Shown piece by piece: positions 1-9,626 of a DNA stretch of 64,000 nucleotides (its first letter is position 1; each line of letters opens with the position of its first letter). The translations under genes and the position numbers were made by a program. The notes below the pieces were generated by a model. That model did no database searches. It was not told where the DNA came from and worked only from the letters and a program-made list of their open reading frames with translations. Origin of the DNA: Aequorivita antarctica. Its GTDB lineage: Bacteria > Bacteroidota > Bacteroidia > Flavobacteriales > Flavobacteriaceae. Location: NCBI RefSeq assembly GCF_007997155.1, contig NZ_VORT01000006.1:169300-233299 (forward strand), given 5' to 3'.

Positions 1-493
1 ATTGGGTAAATATGAAGTGGAAGACCAAATAGCTGTTGCAAAAAAACTAAGTGAACTACCCTATATTGATGCATCCCGAACTGGAATTTGGGGCTGGAGC
101 TACGGTGGTTTTATGTCTTCGAACTGTCTTTTTCAAGGTGCAGATACTTTTGAAATGGCCATTGCTGTTGCTCCAGTAACAAGTTGGAGGTTTTATGACA
201 GTATTTATACTGAAAGATATATGCAGACTCCTCAGGAAAATCCTTCGGGTTACGATAACAATTCACCACTTTCACATGTGGATAAATTGAAAGGAAAATT
301 CCTATTGGTTCACGGAAGCGCTGATGATAACGTGCATGTTCAGAACAGTATGCGCTTAATAGAAGCATTAGTGCAAGCCAACAAGCCATTCGACTGGCGT
401 ATTTACCCAGATAAAAATCACAGTATTTACGGTGGCAATACTCGTTTGCATCTTTACACTTTAATGACCGAGTTCATCAAGAAAAATTTATAA
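1..493 (+). CDS. S9 family peptidase, dipeptidyl-peptidase IV-like (3' part only)
   Basis: This is the C-terminal catalytic part of a prolyl oligopeptidase-family (S9) serine exopeptidase; the window starts inside the gene, so the N-terminal beta-propeller is missing. The fragment shows the nucleophile elbow GWSYGG (Ser at fragment residue 33), the acidic residue in HGSADDNVH and the catalytic histidine in DKNHSIYGG, in the order expected for an alpha/beta hydrolase. Family members release N-terminal dipeptides, often X-Pro, usually in the periplasm. Two peptide transporters follow directly on the same strand, so released di- and tripeptides could be taken up by neighbouring products. The apparent TTG start at position 2 is an artefact of the window edge. 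The DPP IV-type assignment is confident; the exact specificity is not. Confidence 0.9.
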   Translation, partial: LGKYEVEDQIAVAKKLSELPYIDASRTGIWGWSYGGFMSSNCLFQGADTFEMAIAVAPVTSWRFYDSIYTERYMQTPQENPSGYDNNSPLSHVDKLKGKFLLVHGSADDNVHVQNSMRLIEALVQANKPFDWRIYPDKNHSIYGGNTRLHLYTLMTEFIKKNL

Positions 494-525
494 AAATCAA
501 CTAACTCTAACTAATACATAATTTT

Positions 526-1932
526 ATGTCAGAAGCACTTCAATATCAAAAGCAAAAGGAATTATTTGGACATCCAGTAGGTCTTTATATCCTGTTTTTT
601 ACCGAAATGTGGGAACGTTTTTCCTATTACGGAATGCGTGCCATTTTGGTTCTTTACTTGGTTGCAGAAGCAAGTAGTGGCAACCCTGGTTTAGGCTGGA
701 CCAATGGAGATGCACTTTCACTTTACGGAACATACACGATGTTGGTTTATGTAGCTTCCATTCCTGGAGGTTGGATTGCCGATAAATTTTTAGGACAAAA
801 ACAGTCTGTGCTGATTGGTGGAATTTTACTGGTTTTGGGCCACGGTATTCTTTCTGTAGAAGAAATGTGGGCATTTTATACTGGTTTAGGACTTATTATC
901 GCTGGGGTAGGGATGTTAAAACCAAATATTTCAACAATGGTTGGTGGTCTTTATAAGGCTGGCGATATTAGAAGAGACAAAGGTTTCACCATATTTTATA
1001 TCGGTATAAACGTAGGTGCTTTTCTTTCAAGTCTAATTGTTGGTTATGTAGGTGAAGTTTATGGATGGCATTACGGTTTTGGGCTTGCCGCAATAGGAAT
1101 GCTCTTGGGGTTGATTCAATATATGGCTGGACAAAAGCATCTTAAATATGTTGGAAACAACACTAATAACTCTCAAAATGAAGAGGAGAAAGCAGCAATG
1201 AAGAGACCGCTAAACAAAATTGAAAAAGATAGAATGATTGTATTGTTCATTTCTTTCATTTTGGTGATTGTATTCTGGGGTGCCTTTGAACAAGCTGGAG
1301 GTTTAATGAATATTTATGCTTCCGAAAAAACCAACCGAATGTTGATGGGTTGGGAGGTACCTGCTTCTTGGTTCCAATCTTTAAATGCACTTTTCATTAT
1401 TATTTTAGGTACAAGTGTTGCTGCCTATTGGGCTCATAGAAAGTTGAAAGGAAAAATTTCAACTTCCCTTTTTAAAATGTGTCTCGGATTAATAATAATG
1501 GGTACCGGTTTCTTTTTTATGACAGGAGCAGCGGCTCAATATAACGCCGATGGATCATCAGCTATGTATTGGTTAGTTGCGGCATATTTATTCCATACAG
1601 TTGGAGAGCTATGTTTATCTCCGGTTGCACTTTCATATATTACCAAATTAGCTCCGTTGAAATATGCCTCACTTATGATGGGGGTTTATTTTGCAATGAC
1701 AGGTTTTGGAAATAAAGTTGCCGGACTTTTGGGTGAATCAGCCTCAGATTTGGGAGAATATACAGTATTTACTGGAATTGCAATTTTCTGCGTAGTCTTC
1801 GGGTTTTTGGTAATGTTAGTTAGAAAGAAATTGGAAAAACTGACCCATGGAGCAGAAGACAACGAACGTGAAATTAATGACGATAACGAGCCATATGAAT
1901 TGGCAGATCCAGATTTCAACAAAGGCAATTAA
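526..1932 (+). CDS. POT-family proton-dependent oligopeptide transporter
   Basis: 468-residue inner-membrane protein of the POT/PTR2 family (major facilitator superfamily), which imports di- and tripeptides with protons. The N-terminus carries the family signature TEMWERFSYYGMR (the ExxERFxYY proton-coupling motif) in the first helix, followed by many hydrophobic segments. A later segment, HTVGELCLSPVALSYITKLAP, in which GELCLSP is typical of the family, lies near residue 355. It starts 33 nt after the S9 peptidase stop and is followed 33 nt later by a second POT gene, so the three are probably co-transcribed. Length is normal for bacterial POT proteins. Confidence 0.93.
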   Translation: MSEALQYQKQKELFGHPVGLYILFFTEMWERFSYYGMRAILVLYLVAEASSGNPGLGWTNGDALSLYGTYTMLVYVASIPGGWIADKFLGQKQSVLIGGILLVLGHGILSVEEMWAFYTGLGLIIAGVGMLKPNISTMVGGLYKAGDIRRDKGFTIFYIGINVGAFLSSLIVGYVGEVYGWHYGFGLAAIGMLLGLIQYMAGQKHLKYVGNNTNNSQNEEEKAAMKRPLNKIEKDRMIVLFISFILVIVFWGAFEQAGGLMNIYASEKTNRMLMGWEVPASWFQSLNALFIIILGTSVAAYWAHRKLKGKISTSLFKMCLGLIIMGTGFFFMTGAAAQYNADGSSAMYWLVAAYLFHTVGELCLSPVALSYITKLAPLKYASLMMGVYFAMTGFGNKVAGLLGESASDLGEYTVFTGIAIFCVVFGFLVMLVRKKLEKLTHGAEDNEREINDDNEPYELADPDFNKGN

Positions 1933-1965
1933 TTTTTTGAAGTAAATTAACCAAAGCATAAGCTG

Positions 1966-3753
1966 ATGAATACCGATATAGAAAATCTGTTTAAAGACAA
2001 AGTTTTAGGACATCCCGCGGGACTTTTTATACTTTTCTTTACCGAAATGTGGGAGCGTTTTTCCTTCTACGGAATGAGAATCCTTTTAGTGCTGTTTTTG
2101 ACGGCACCGCTACTTACCGATAATCCTGGATGGGATTGGCCACGGGAACACGCATTGGCACTTATTGGCACTTATGCTTCGCTACTGTATTTAACCCCAA
2201 TCATTGGTGGTTGGATTGCAGATAAAATAACTGGTTACAGAATGGCAGTGGTTATTGGTTGTGTAATAATGACTTTGGGCCACGCTTCTATGGCTATGGA
2301 GACAACGGCTTCATTTTATTTAGGTCTTGCGCTTTTGGTTATTGGTACAGGTTTCTTTAAACCGAATATTACTTCCATCATCTCTGAAATGTACAAAGGC
2401 AAAGAGTCCAAAAAAGACGGTGCTTATACCATTTTCTATATGGGCGTAAATGCAGGGGCATTCTTCGGAATGATGCTTTGTGGTTATTTGGCCGAAAATT
2501 ACGGTTGGGCTTGGGGCTTTGGTCTTGCAGGTATCTTTATGTTCTTTGGAATGCTTCAATTTTTAATGGCGCATAAAATATTTGGTGATATTGGTGCGAA
2601 ACCTTCCAAGGTACACGAGGTGGAAATACCTCAAAATATAAATGAAGAAAGACCTGAACTGCGCAAAGAGGAAGAAGAAATTGCAATCAAGTTGAACCCT
2701 TTCACAATGTTTGATTATGTGCTGATTGTGCTGTCTTCGGTTGGTGGTTTGTTATATCTTTTCAACGATCCATTGGAAAAAATTTATGACACATCATTAG
2801 TGCCTTTTGAAATAGGTGGAATGAATGGGACCAATATTGTGGTGCTTGCAGCTTTGGCAATGTTCTTAATATTATTGGTTACCCGAATAGCGCGTTATTT
2901 ACCAATAGTAAGAGATAGATTAATTGCCGTTTCTATCTTTGGTCTATTCACCGTATTCTTTTTTGCATTTTTTGAACAATCTTTGGGTTCCATGACCCTT
3001 TTTGCACAGGATTATACCAATAGGGAACTTTCAGGGAATTCTGCCATTATTTTCAAAATTGTGGATGCTCTTTTAACTACTGTCCCCTTAATTATTATTT
3101 CTTGGGTAATCTACTTGCTTGTTAAAAAGACCCATAATAGAATACTTATATCTAACGTTGCACTTGTGCTAGCATTTATAGGTATTTGGGGGCTAGTAAT
3201 ATTTAGATTGTACGATAAGTTCAGTCAAACTGAGTTGGAAGTAGATGCCACTTGGTTTGGGATTTTAAACTCATTCTTCATCATTACATTGGCGCCTATA
3301 TTTTCAAAATGGTGGGAAAGCAAATACAACCCAAGTGCTGCTGTAAAATATGGAATTGGTTTAATTCTATTGGGATTGGGCTTTGCAATTCTTTCTTACG
3401 GTGCTTCAGACATTCCTCCGGGAGCAATGACCGCCAAAGTGAGTATGATTTTCCTTATTTTAGCTTATTTGATGCACACTATGGGCGAGCTCTGTCTTTC
3501 TCCATTAGGACTGTCCTATTTAAGTAAATTGGTGCCAGCGCGTATGATTGGGTTTATGTTTGGCGTTTGGTATCTTGCTATAGCAGTTGGCCAAAAAGCT
3601 GCAAATACTATGGGGGGAATGATTGATAAAATTTCGGCAGAATATTCCATGGGAACATTCTTTTTGATATTTACCTTAATTCCAATTGCAGTAGGAATAA
3701 TTTCCATGCTTTTAAACCCTGTGTTGAAAAAATTAATGCACGGCATTCGTTAA
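1966..3753 (+). CDS. POT-family peptide transporter, long form
   Basis: 595-residue paralogue of the preceding transporter. It has the same TEMWERFSFYGMR signature and the late MGELCLSPLGLSYLSKL segment. It is about 125 residues longer, the difference being an extended hydrophilic loop (about residues 210-245, rich in E and K) and extra hydrophobic segments in the middle, as in the long-form POT proteins common in Bacteroidota. A strong rho-independent terminator lies about 20 nt after the stop, so this is probably the last gene of the peptidase-transporter unit. Whether the two transporters differ in substrate cannot be told from sequence. Confidence 0.92.
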   Translation: MNTDIENLFKDKVLGHPAGLFILFFTEMWERFSFYGMRILLVLFLTAPLLTDNPGWDWPREHALALIGTYASLLYLTPIIGGWIADKITGYRMAVVIGCVIMTLGHASMAMETTASFYLGLALLVIGTGFFKPNITSIISEMYKGKESKKDGAYTIFYMGVNAGAFFGMMLCGYLAENYGWAWGFGLAGIFMFFGMLQFLMAHKIFGDIGAKPSKVHEVEIPQNINEERPELRKEEEEIAIKLNPFTMFDYVLIVLSSVGGLLYLFNDPLEKIYDTSLVPFEIGGMNGTNIVVLAALAMFLILLVTRIARYLPIVRDRLIAVSIFGLFTVFFFAFFEQSLGSMTLFAQDYTNRELSGNSAIIFKIVDALLTTVPLIIISWVIYLLVKKTHNRILISNVALVLAFIGIWGLVIFRLYDKFSQTELEVDATWFGILNSFFIITLAPIFSKWWESKYNPSAAVKYGIGLILLGLGFAILSYGASDIPPGAMTAKVSMIFLILAYLMHTMGELCLSPLGLSYLSKLVPARMIGFMFGVWYLAIAVGQKAANTMGGMIDKISAEYSMGTFFLIFTLIPIAVGIISMLLNPVLKKLMHGIR

Positions 3754-3774
3754 AACACAATACTTTATACAATA

Positions 3775-3807
3775 AAAGCGTTCCTTTTTGTGGAACGCTT
3801 TTTGTTT
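3775..3807 (+). terminator. Rho-independent terminator after the peptide-transporter unit
   Basis: A perfect 10-bp stem (AAAGCGTTCC / GGAACGCTTT) with a 7-nt loop is followed by a T-rich tract. It lies just downstream of the second POT gene and before the thioredoxin-like gene. Confidence 0.85.
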
Positions 3808-3837
3808 TATTATTTTGGAATTTTTAAAAAGATTTAG

Positions 3838-4371
3838 ATGAAAAATATTTTACTGTTTGTTTTTTTATTGACCATTGGTTCGGTTAATTCTCAGGAAATT
3901 AACTGGCTGACAATGAATGAGGCCATTGCGGCGCAAAAAAAGGAACCCAAAAAGATTTTTATGGATGTTTACACCACATGGTGCGGTCCGTGCAAAATGC
4001 TCGATAAAAATACTTTTAGCGATAAAGAAGTTATTGAGTACGTTAACAAAAACTATTACGCAGTAAAGTTTAATGCCGAAGGTACTGAGAAAGTGGATTA
4101 TCAGGATTTTGTCTATACAAACCCAAACTATCAGGCAGAAAGAAAAGGAAGGAATTCACAACATTTGTTTGCGCACGCATTAAAAGTAAATGCATACCCA
4201 ACTGTTGTTTTCTTTAAGGAAAACGGTGATCTTATTCAGGCAGTACCTGGGTATAGAACACCTCAGCAACTGGAGATTTTTCTAAAAATGATCCACAGCG
4301 ATGATTATTTGAAAATTACCACAACGGAGGCTTGGGAGGATTATCAAAAAGATTTTAAATACACATTTTAG
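3838..4371 (+). CDS. Exported thioredoxin-fold protein
   Basis: 177 residues with an N-terminal signal peptide (hydrophobic to about residue 17, SVNSQ cleavage region) and a thioredoxin active site WCGPC at residues 48-52, preceded by KKIFMDVYTT. The cis-proline region is visible as VNAYPTVVFF near residue 118. It is expected to act as a thiol-disulfide reductase or to supply reducing power in the periplasm; the partner is unknown. It is a single-gene unit placed after a terminator and convergent with comEC, whose end lies 27 nt away. The TlpA/DsbD-type subfamily cannot be assigned further. Confidence 0.87.
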   Translation: MKNILLFVFLLTIGSVNSQEINWLTMNEAIAAQKKEPKKIFMDVYTTWCGPCKMLDKNTFSDKEVIEYVNKNYYAVKFNAEGTEKVDYQDFVYTNPNYQAERKGRNSQHLFAHALKVNAYPTVVFFKENGDLIQAVPGYRTPQQLEIFLKMIHSDDYLKITTTEAWEDYQKDFKYTF

Positions 4372-4398
4372 GATAGCATTTTCGGTTTCATATTCGGG

Positions 4399-6423
4399 CT
4401 ATTCTATTGGGAAAGCTCCTTGTTTGGCAGTATGGCTGAATGGGAGCTTTTTTAATTTGCAGGTTTTTTCCCAGCGTTTTACATACGTATAATAGTTGCT
4501 CCCATCAGCAATAATCTGTTTTGGTTTTAAGCTATCTATCAGTCTGTTGAGGTTTACTTTTGGACTATGGGTGAGCAAAAGTGTGTGGATTTTTTTTTGC
4601 TTTGGAAAGACGCCCAGACTATCCAATACCAGTATGTTTTTGTTATTAAATTGAAATAATTGGGGAAGTTTTTCTTCAGAATATGTTTCAATATTAATTG
4701 CGGTTTTAAATGATTTTATAGGATAGTTTTCAGCATTGTTTTTAGTTGAATCATTTCGAAAAAGTAAAAGATCCTTCCCGTTTTTATAGCCTAGAAGCGT
4801 CTGCTTGCTTTTCTGAAAAATGACTAATTGGTTCGATGAAGTTATTAATTCATCATAAATATAAATTGTTATAAATGCTGAAATTGCCAATAAAGAAGCC
4901 ACCAATCTGCGGTACTTCATTTTCATTAAAAACATTGACAAAAGAATAATCAATACATACGCTCCAACAACTTTTAGGGATGAAAAGTGAATATTTTTGA
5001 ATAGAAATTCATCTTGCAACGCAACCCAATGTATAAAGCCGTTGAGTCCCTCAATCAAAAAGTTATAGCTTGAAGCTAGCCAGTCTGGTAGGATTTCTAA
5101 CGTAGCCATTAGTACTATAAGAATTCCACCGCACATCAAAATTGTCAAAAAGGGCAATACTACAATATTGGTCACTAAAAACAAACCGGGAAATTGATGA
5201 AAATAATACAGGCTTAATGGCAGGACGCCAATTTGCGCACATACGGTAACGGCCAATATTGTCCATATTTTACGGACAATCCAGTATTTTGAATAACCAG
5301 CTTTATAGAAAAGAGGAAGCAGCCAAACAATAAAAAATACAGCCAAATAACTCAACTGAAACCCAAGCTGAAACAACCAAAGTGGGTTAATGATTAAAAG
5401 AGCCAAAAACGAAAGGAACAATGTATTTATCGAATTTGTTTCACGATCGAAAAGTTTGGCAAATGCAAAAAAGCTAAACATAGTTACCGCTCGTGTAACT
5501 GAAGGTGAGAGGCCAGAAAGCAAGGCAAAACCCCAAAGAAGTAGAACAATCAAAACAGATTTAAAAAACACACCATATTTTCCTTTGGACAATGGTTTGA
5601 AAACAAATGCGAGTATTACATACAGTATCCCCACATGCAGCCCAGAAACGGCCAAAATATGCACAGCTCCAGCAGCTGCATATTCGTTATACAAATTTTT
5701 GTCAATGTCTTTCTTTTCACCCAAAACCAGTGCTTGAATTATAGCGCGTTCATCGGTTTTCAGGTTTGTTTTTTGAAGTTTTTCTACAATCCCAGCACGA
5801 AGGTTTTGAGCCGCTCCCATTAAGGTTGGGGTTCCTTGCGCTGTTTTTAAAATTTCTTTTTCAGCAATGCGTAATTGACCGTAAACCCCAAGCGATTTCA
5901 TATATTTTGAATAATCAAATTGATGTGGATTCAGCGGTTTTGAGATTTCGGAAATGGTGGTGTAGACCAATAAAATTTCATCGGCTGAAAATGATTTTTT
6001 TAAAGAATCTTTGGAAACATTCAGCAGTAATTTTCCTTGTGTAGCTATGCCATTTATTGCGTTTACCTCCGCAAAATATTTCAAATTGAATTTATCAGGT
6101 TTTAGGTTTTGAGTGATTTTCAACTGTAACAATTCCGCTTTATTTTCAGCTGCATAATGCGAATAATGATATTGTTGAAACTGTGGTAATCTTATTTGAT
6201 AACTGAAATAACCACTGGCAAAAAAGCATAAATAGGTAACAATTCCGAAGTAAACGTTTTGAATCAATTGCCTTCGGGCCCATAGCCATAGCACTGCTAC
6301 TCCAAAAAGAAGTGCCAAAAGATATTTCAATAGAAAAGTTGAAGTAGGGAAAAAATGCGAAGTGAGAATTCCCAAAACCAGAAAAACTGAAAACTTTACG
6401 ACTGCGAAGTTTATGAATTTCAT
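4399..6423 (-). CDS. comEC: ComEC/Rec2-family DNA uptake channel protein
   Basis: 674-residue polytopic inner-membrane protein. The N-terminal segment has about three helices and a DUF4131-type soluble region. The central competence domain is recognised by AVSGLHVGILYVILAF (about residues 255-270) and by further helices to about residue 500. The C-terminal region (about 530-674) resembles a reduced metallo-beta-lactamase-like part (LLLTHSPK, IIADGSNYY) but lacks the full HxHxDH zinc motif seen in long ComEC proteins, as in many Bacteroidota. Function by family: transport of single-stranded DNA across the inner membrane during natural transformation. No other competence gene is nearby. It is monocistronic, with 194 nt to the next gene. 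Confidence 0.88.
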   Translation of the reverse strand: MKFINFAVVKFSVFLVLGILTSHFFPTSTFLLKYLLALLFGVAVLWLWARRQLIQNVYFGIVTYLCFFASGYFSYQIRLPQFQQYHYSHYAAENKAELLQLKITQNLKPDKFNLKYFAEVNAINGIATQGKLLLNVSKDSLKKSFSADEILLVYTTISEISKPLNPHQFDYSKYMKSLGVYGQLRIAEKEILKTAQGTPTLMGAAQNLRAGIVEKLQKTNLKTDERAIIQALVLGEKKDIDKNLYNEYAAAGAVHILAVSGLHVGILYVILAFVFKPLSKGKYGVFFKSVLIVLLLWGFALLSGLSPSVTRAVTMFSFFAFAKLFDRETNSINTLFLSFLALLIINPLWLFQLGFQLSYLAVFFIVWLLPLFYKAGYSKYWIVRKIWTILAVTVCAQIGVLPLSLYYFHQFPGLFLVTNIVVLPFLTILMCGGILIVLMATLEILPDWLASSYNFLIEGLNGFIHWVALQDEFLFKNIHFSSLKVVGAYVLIILLSMFLMKMKYRRLVASLLAISAFITIYIYDELITSSNQLVIFQKSKQTLLGYKNGKDLLLFRNDSTKNNAENYPIKSFKTAINIETYSEEKLPQLFQFNNKNILVLDSLGVFPKQKKIHTLLLTHSPKVNLNRLIDSLKPKQIIADGSNYYTYVKRWEKTCKLKKLPFSHTAKQGAFPIE

Positions 6424-6617
6424 CTGAAACCTTTTTTAGTTTATAGAGGTCAGATGGAATTCGCCAATATTAATTATGTTATAGAAAACATATTTGGGAA
6501 TTGCTCATTTAATACCCCAAGACTTAAGTAAAACCTTAAATCAATTGGAGAGAATAAACTTAAAAGTAGAAAATATTTCTCAGAAAAGCAAAAATTGCTA
6601 AAAGGAAGATTGCTATG

Positions 6618-7208
6618 CTAAATAACCCGTCTAACCTCTACAAAAGCTTTTTTCCAGTAATCTTCATCGAGTGATGAAATAATAACACCGGCTTGCGTTG
6701 TGGAGTGGATAAATTTTACTTCGCCACGTTTTGCTTCTACTACCAAACCCACGTGGGTTATGGTGTTTTTGCGACTCGTTTTGAAAAAGACTAAATCGCC
6801 CTCCTCAATATCTTTAAAGGAAATAAGAATCCCTTTGGTGGCCATGTCCCGCGATATTCGGGGCAATGTAATATTTTCTTTCTGGAAAGCTGTATATACT
6901 AATCCGGAGCAATCCATTCCTGCATCTGTGGTGCCGCCAAATTTATATTTTGTGCCTTGAAAGGTTTTGGCGTAATCAATTATTCCTTTCTTTATTGTCT
7001 TCGGGCTTTCCTCATTGTTTGTGCCTTCGCTTTCTTCTTCATTTTTTCGTACGGAAACCTTATCGTTTTTATGCGGATTCACTTTCCGCACTGTTTTCGT
7101 TTCATTTTTGCCAATAATCGCTTCAGGAACTTTGCCCGTGTTCTTCGTGCTTCCGCAGGAAATAAGGAATAATGCGAAAAAAGAAAGGAGCAGTAGTTTT
7201 TTCATCAA
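6618..7208 (-). CDS. NlpC/P60 (C40) peptidoglycan hydrolase lipoprotein
   Basis: 196 residues. A signal peptide ends in the lipobox LISC (Cys18), so the mature protein should be membrane anchored. A charged, low-complexity linker (about residues 25-75) precedes an NlpC/P60 domain with the catalytic cysteine in DCSGLVYTAF and the histidine in THVGLVVE. C40 enzymes cleave gamma-D-glutamyl-diaminopimelate bonds in peptidoglycan. The gene lies 42 nt upstream of nothing but noncoding DNA before lpxB on the same strand, so read-through from lpxB is possible. Confidence 0.88.
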   Translation of the reverse strand: MMKKLLLLSFFALFLISCGSTKNTGKVPEAIIGKNETKTVRKVNPHKNDKVSVRKNEEESEGTNNEESPKTIKKGIIDYAKTFQGTKYKFGGTTDAGMDCSGLVYTAFQKENITLPRISRDMATKGILISFKDIEEGDLVFFKTSRKNTITHVGLVVEAKRGEVKFIHSTTQAGVIISSLDEDYWKKAFVEVRRVI

Positions 7209-7250
7209 TGGAAGAATAGTAAATTAATGTTTAAAAATATGAAATTTTAT

Positions 7251-8366
7251 TTACTTCTTGATTGTTGAATGGATTAGTTTGGCTGTGTTTTCACTTGCAC
7301 CACGCCCACCGAGTGCATTTTCGAGATCGTAGTAATCCAAAAACATTGTGGCGCGTTTGTAGGGATCCAGAATATTGGTCAATTCCCCTTTCAGCCTTTT
7401 TTTGTTGAAGTCGGTTTGAATAAGTTCAGTTACAACCATTTTATTGAGAATTAAATTCACCAATGAAATATAGTCCAATTTAATAACGCGTTTTGCAATT
7501 TCATACGAAACCCGACTGCCTTTATAACAAACTACTTGTGGCACTTTAAACAGTGCGGTTTCCAAGGTGGCGGTTCCTGAAGTAACCAGCGCTGCATGAG
7601 AAATACTCAAAAGGTCATAAGTTTTATTGGTAACAAAATGTACGTTTTTGGTGCTTAGAAATGTTTCATAAAACGATTTCTCTTGGCTTGGCGCACCTGC
7701 AATAACAAATTGATATTCCTTGAAATCTTTAGCAACAGAAATCATTATTTCCAACATTTTTTTTATTTCCTGCTTTCGGCTTCCGGGAAGCAATGCTATA
7801 ATGGGACGTTCGTCTAGTGCGTTTTCTTTTTTGAAAGTTTCTGGGTCAACTTGCTTTTGGTTGTAGATAGCGTCAATCAACGGATGACCCACAAAATGTA
7901 CGGGGAAGTTGTGTTTTTCTTCATAAAAATCCTTTTCAAAAGGGAGGATTACATACATTTCGTCCACATCGCGTTTTATTTCTTTGATGCGGCCTTCTTT
8001 CCAAGCCCAGATTTGTGGGGAAATGTAATAATGTGTTTTATAGCCTTTCTGTCGCGCCCATTTAGCGATGCGAAGGTTAAAGCCTGGATAGTCTATAAAA
8101 ATAATTACATCAGGGTTGAAGGCTTCGATGTCTTTTTTGCAGAATTTAATATTCTTCAGAATGGTGCCAAGATTTATCACCACTTCGGCGAAGCCCATAA
8201 ATGCTAAATCACGGTAATGTTTTACCTCAATCCCGCCAGCAGCCTTCATCAAATCGCCACCCCAAAAACGGAAGTCAGCTTCAGTGTCTTCCTTTTTTAG
8301 GGCTTTCATTAAATTGGCTCCGTGTAAATCCCCGGATGCTTCGCCTGCTATGAGGTAGTATTTCAT
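7251..8366 (-). CDS. lpxB: Lipid-A-disaccharide synthase
   Basis: 371 residues, the normal LpxB length. Motifs are YYLIAGEASGDLHGANL at the N-terminus, DYPGFNLRIAKWA and YISPQIWAWKEGRI in the first half, and LLPGSRKQEIKKML plus TSGTATLETALF in the second half, all diagnostic for this GT19 glycosyltransferase. It condenses UDP-2,3-diacylglucosamine and lipid X into the lipid A disaccharide at the inner face of the cytoplasmic membrane. It confirms a Gram-negative envelope with lipopolysaccharide. Confidence 0.96.
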   Translation of the reverse strand: MKYYLIAGEASGDLHGANLMKALKKEDTEADFRFWGGDLMKAAGGIEVKHYRDLAFMGFAEVVINLGTILKNIKFCKKDIEAFNPDVIIFIDYPGFNLRIAKWARQKGYKTHYYISPQIWAWKEGRIKEIKRDVDEMYVILPFEKDFYEEKHNFPVHFVGHPLIDAIYNQKQVDPETFKKENALDERPIIALLPGSRKQEIKKMLEIMISVAKDFKEYQFVIAGAPSQEKSFYETFLSTKNVHFVTNKTYDLLSISHAALVTSGTATLETALFKVPQVVCYKGSRVSYEIAKRVIKLDYISLVNLILNKMVVTELIQTDFNKKRLKGELTNILDPYKRATMFLDYYDLENALGGRGASENTAKLIHSTIKK

Positions 8367-8389
8367 TGGTTTTGGTTAGAGGGTTGCAG

Positions 8390-8428
8390 GTTGCAAGTTA
8401 AAGGTTGTGCTGCAATAAAACTTGCAAC
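8390..8428. repeat. Inverted repeat between ddl and lpxB
   Basis: The 10-mer GTTGCAAGTT (8390-8399) and its exact complement AACTTGCAAC (8419-8428) flank a 19-nt loop, in a stretch of TTGCAAG-like words. It sits in the 82-nt gap between two genes on the minus strand. It could form a hairpin in the ddl-lpxB transcript. There is no T-run on the minus-strand exit, so it is not a convincing terminator. Confidence 0.6.
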
Positions 8429-8448
8429 TACCAACTTGTAAGCTGAAA

Positions 8449-9426
8449 CTACTTTAGTACATTCTGAATCAATATATCAAAAAATTCTGTCAACGTCATT
8501 CCTGCTTCGCGGGCTTGTTTTGGAATAATACTTTCTGTTGAAAGCCCTGGGTTGGTGTTTATTTCCAAGAAATAGGGCTTTCCTTTCTCTATGATGAATT
8601 CACTGCGGGTGATGCCTTTCATATTCAGTAATTTATAGATACGAATAGCTTCTTTCTTGACCATTTCTGTTTCTTCTTCTGAAATTCTGGCAGGGGTTAT
8701 TTCCTGTGACTTCCCAAGGTATTTGGCTTCGTAATCGAAGAATTCGTTTTCTGAAACAATTTCGGTCACTGGTAGCGCAATTATTTCTTTCCCATTATTA
8801 TAAACGCCTACGGAAACCTCAATTCCCACTATAGCCGTTTCAATGATTATTTCAGTATCTTCTGTAAATGCCTTTTCAATTGCAGGCATTATTTCATTCA
8901 TATTGTTCACTTTACTAATGCCAAAACTAGAACCGGAACGATTTGGTTTTACGAAACAAGGTAGGCCCGTTTTTAGTATAACTTCATCCAGATTGATTTC
9001 GGTGCCTTCGTTCACATAATATGAATTTGCAGCGCGAACGCCGAAGTTTTTTAAAACAGAAAGACAATCACGTTTGTTGAAACTTAGTGCAGCTTGATAA
9101 TAATCCGTACTGGTGTGCGGAATTCCCAGCAATTCCCAATAGGCCTGTAAATAACCATCTTCGCCTGGAGTGCCGTGAATGGTGTTGAAAACAGCATCGG
9201 GGTGAATAGTTTCGGTGCCATTATTAAAACTGAAATCAGCTTTGTTTACCGGATGTTTTGTGCCGTTTTTGGCAACGAAGTACCAGCCTTCTTCCAAAAT
9301 ATGGATCGGATACACTTCATATTTGCTTTTATCGAGGGCGTTGCAAACCACTCCGCCACTGTTTATCGAGATTTCAAACTCGCTGGAATAGCCGCCCATG
9401 GCAACGGCAATATGTTTTTTACCCAT
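8449..9426 (-). CDS. ddl: D-alanine--D-alanine ligase
   Basis: 325 residues of the ATP-grasp family. The N-terminus MGKKHIAVAMGGYSSEFEIS matches the Ddl substrate-binding region. FVKPNRSGSSFGISKV is the ATP-binding loop, and FLEINTNPGLSTESIIP near the C-terminus is the metal-binding and D-Ala-binding segment. It makes the D-Ala-D-Ala dipeptide for peptidoglycan in the cytoplasm. It is divergent from the PASTA-rluD pair, with about 200 nt between starts. Confidence 0.96.
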   Translation of the reverse strand: MGKKHIAVAMGGYSSEFEISINSGGVVCNALDKSKYEVYPIHILEEGWYFVAKNGTKHPVNKADFSFNNGTETIHPDAVFNTIHGTPGEDGYLQAYWELLGIPHTSTDYYQAALSFNKRDCLSVLKNFGVRAANSYYVNEGTEINLDEVILKTGLPCFVKPNRSGSSFGISKVNNMNEIMPAIEKAFTEDTEIIIETAIVGIEVSVGVYNNGKEIIALPVTEIVSENEFFDYEAKYLGKSQEITPARISEEETEMVKKEAIRIYKLLNMKGITRSEFIIEKGKPYFLEINTNPGLSTESIIPKQAREAGMTLTEFFDILIQNVLK

Positions 9427-9512
9427 AACAATTGATTACGTGTTTTCCGAAAACTTTTTAATAAATTAGGAAAACCTGCGTTTACAAAAGTATTAAAAAG
9501 TTGGAGTTGTCC

Positions 9513-9536
9513 GTTATCAGTTATCAGTTATCTGTT
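9513..9536. repeat. Short tandem repeat (GTTATCA)
   Basis: Three 7-nt units (GTTATCA, GTTATCA, GTTATCT) followed by GTTGACA lie in the noncoding gap before the PASTA gene. A downstream TCGATTTCGATTTCAATTTC stretch is also quasi-periodic. This low-complexity DNA creates a spurious N-terminal extension of the following reading frame. Confidence 0.7.
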
Positions 9537-9626
9537 GACAATGGATTCAATCTCGATTTCGATTTCAATTTCAACAAAAGATACTACCTTTGGGCTTTAA
9601 ATTTTTGCGCATTAACAAACAAACGT

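Noticed and set aside
4399..4900. Truncated or frameshifted comEC
   Set aside because: The reduced beta-lactamase-like end is common in Bacteroidota ComEC proteins and the frame is intact.
9501..9626. Longer N-terminus for the PASTA protein
   Set aside because: The extra residues come from GTTATCA tandem repeats and TCGATTTC-like DNA; the ATG at 9627 directly precedes a normal cytoplasmic tail and membrane helix.
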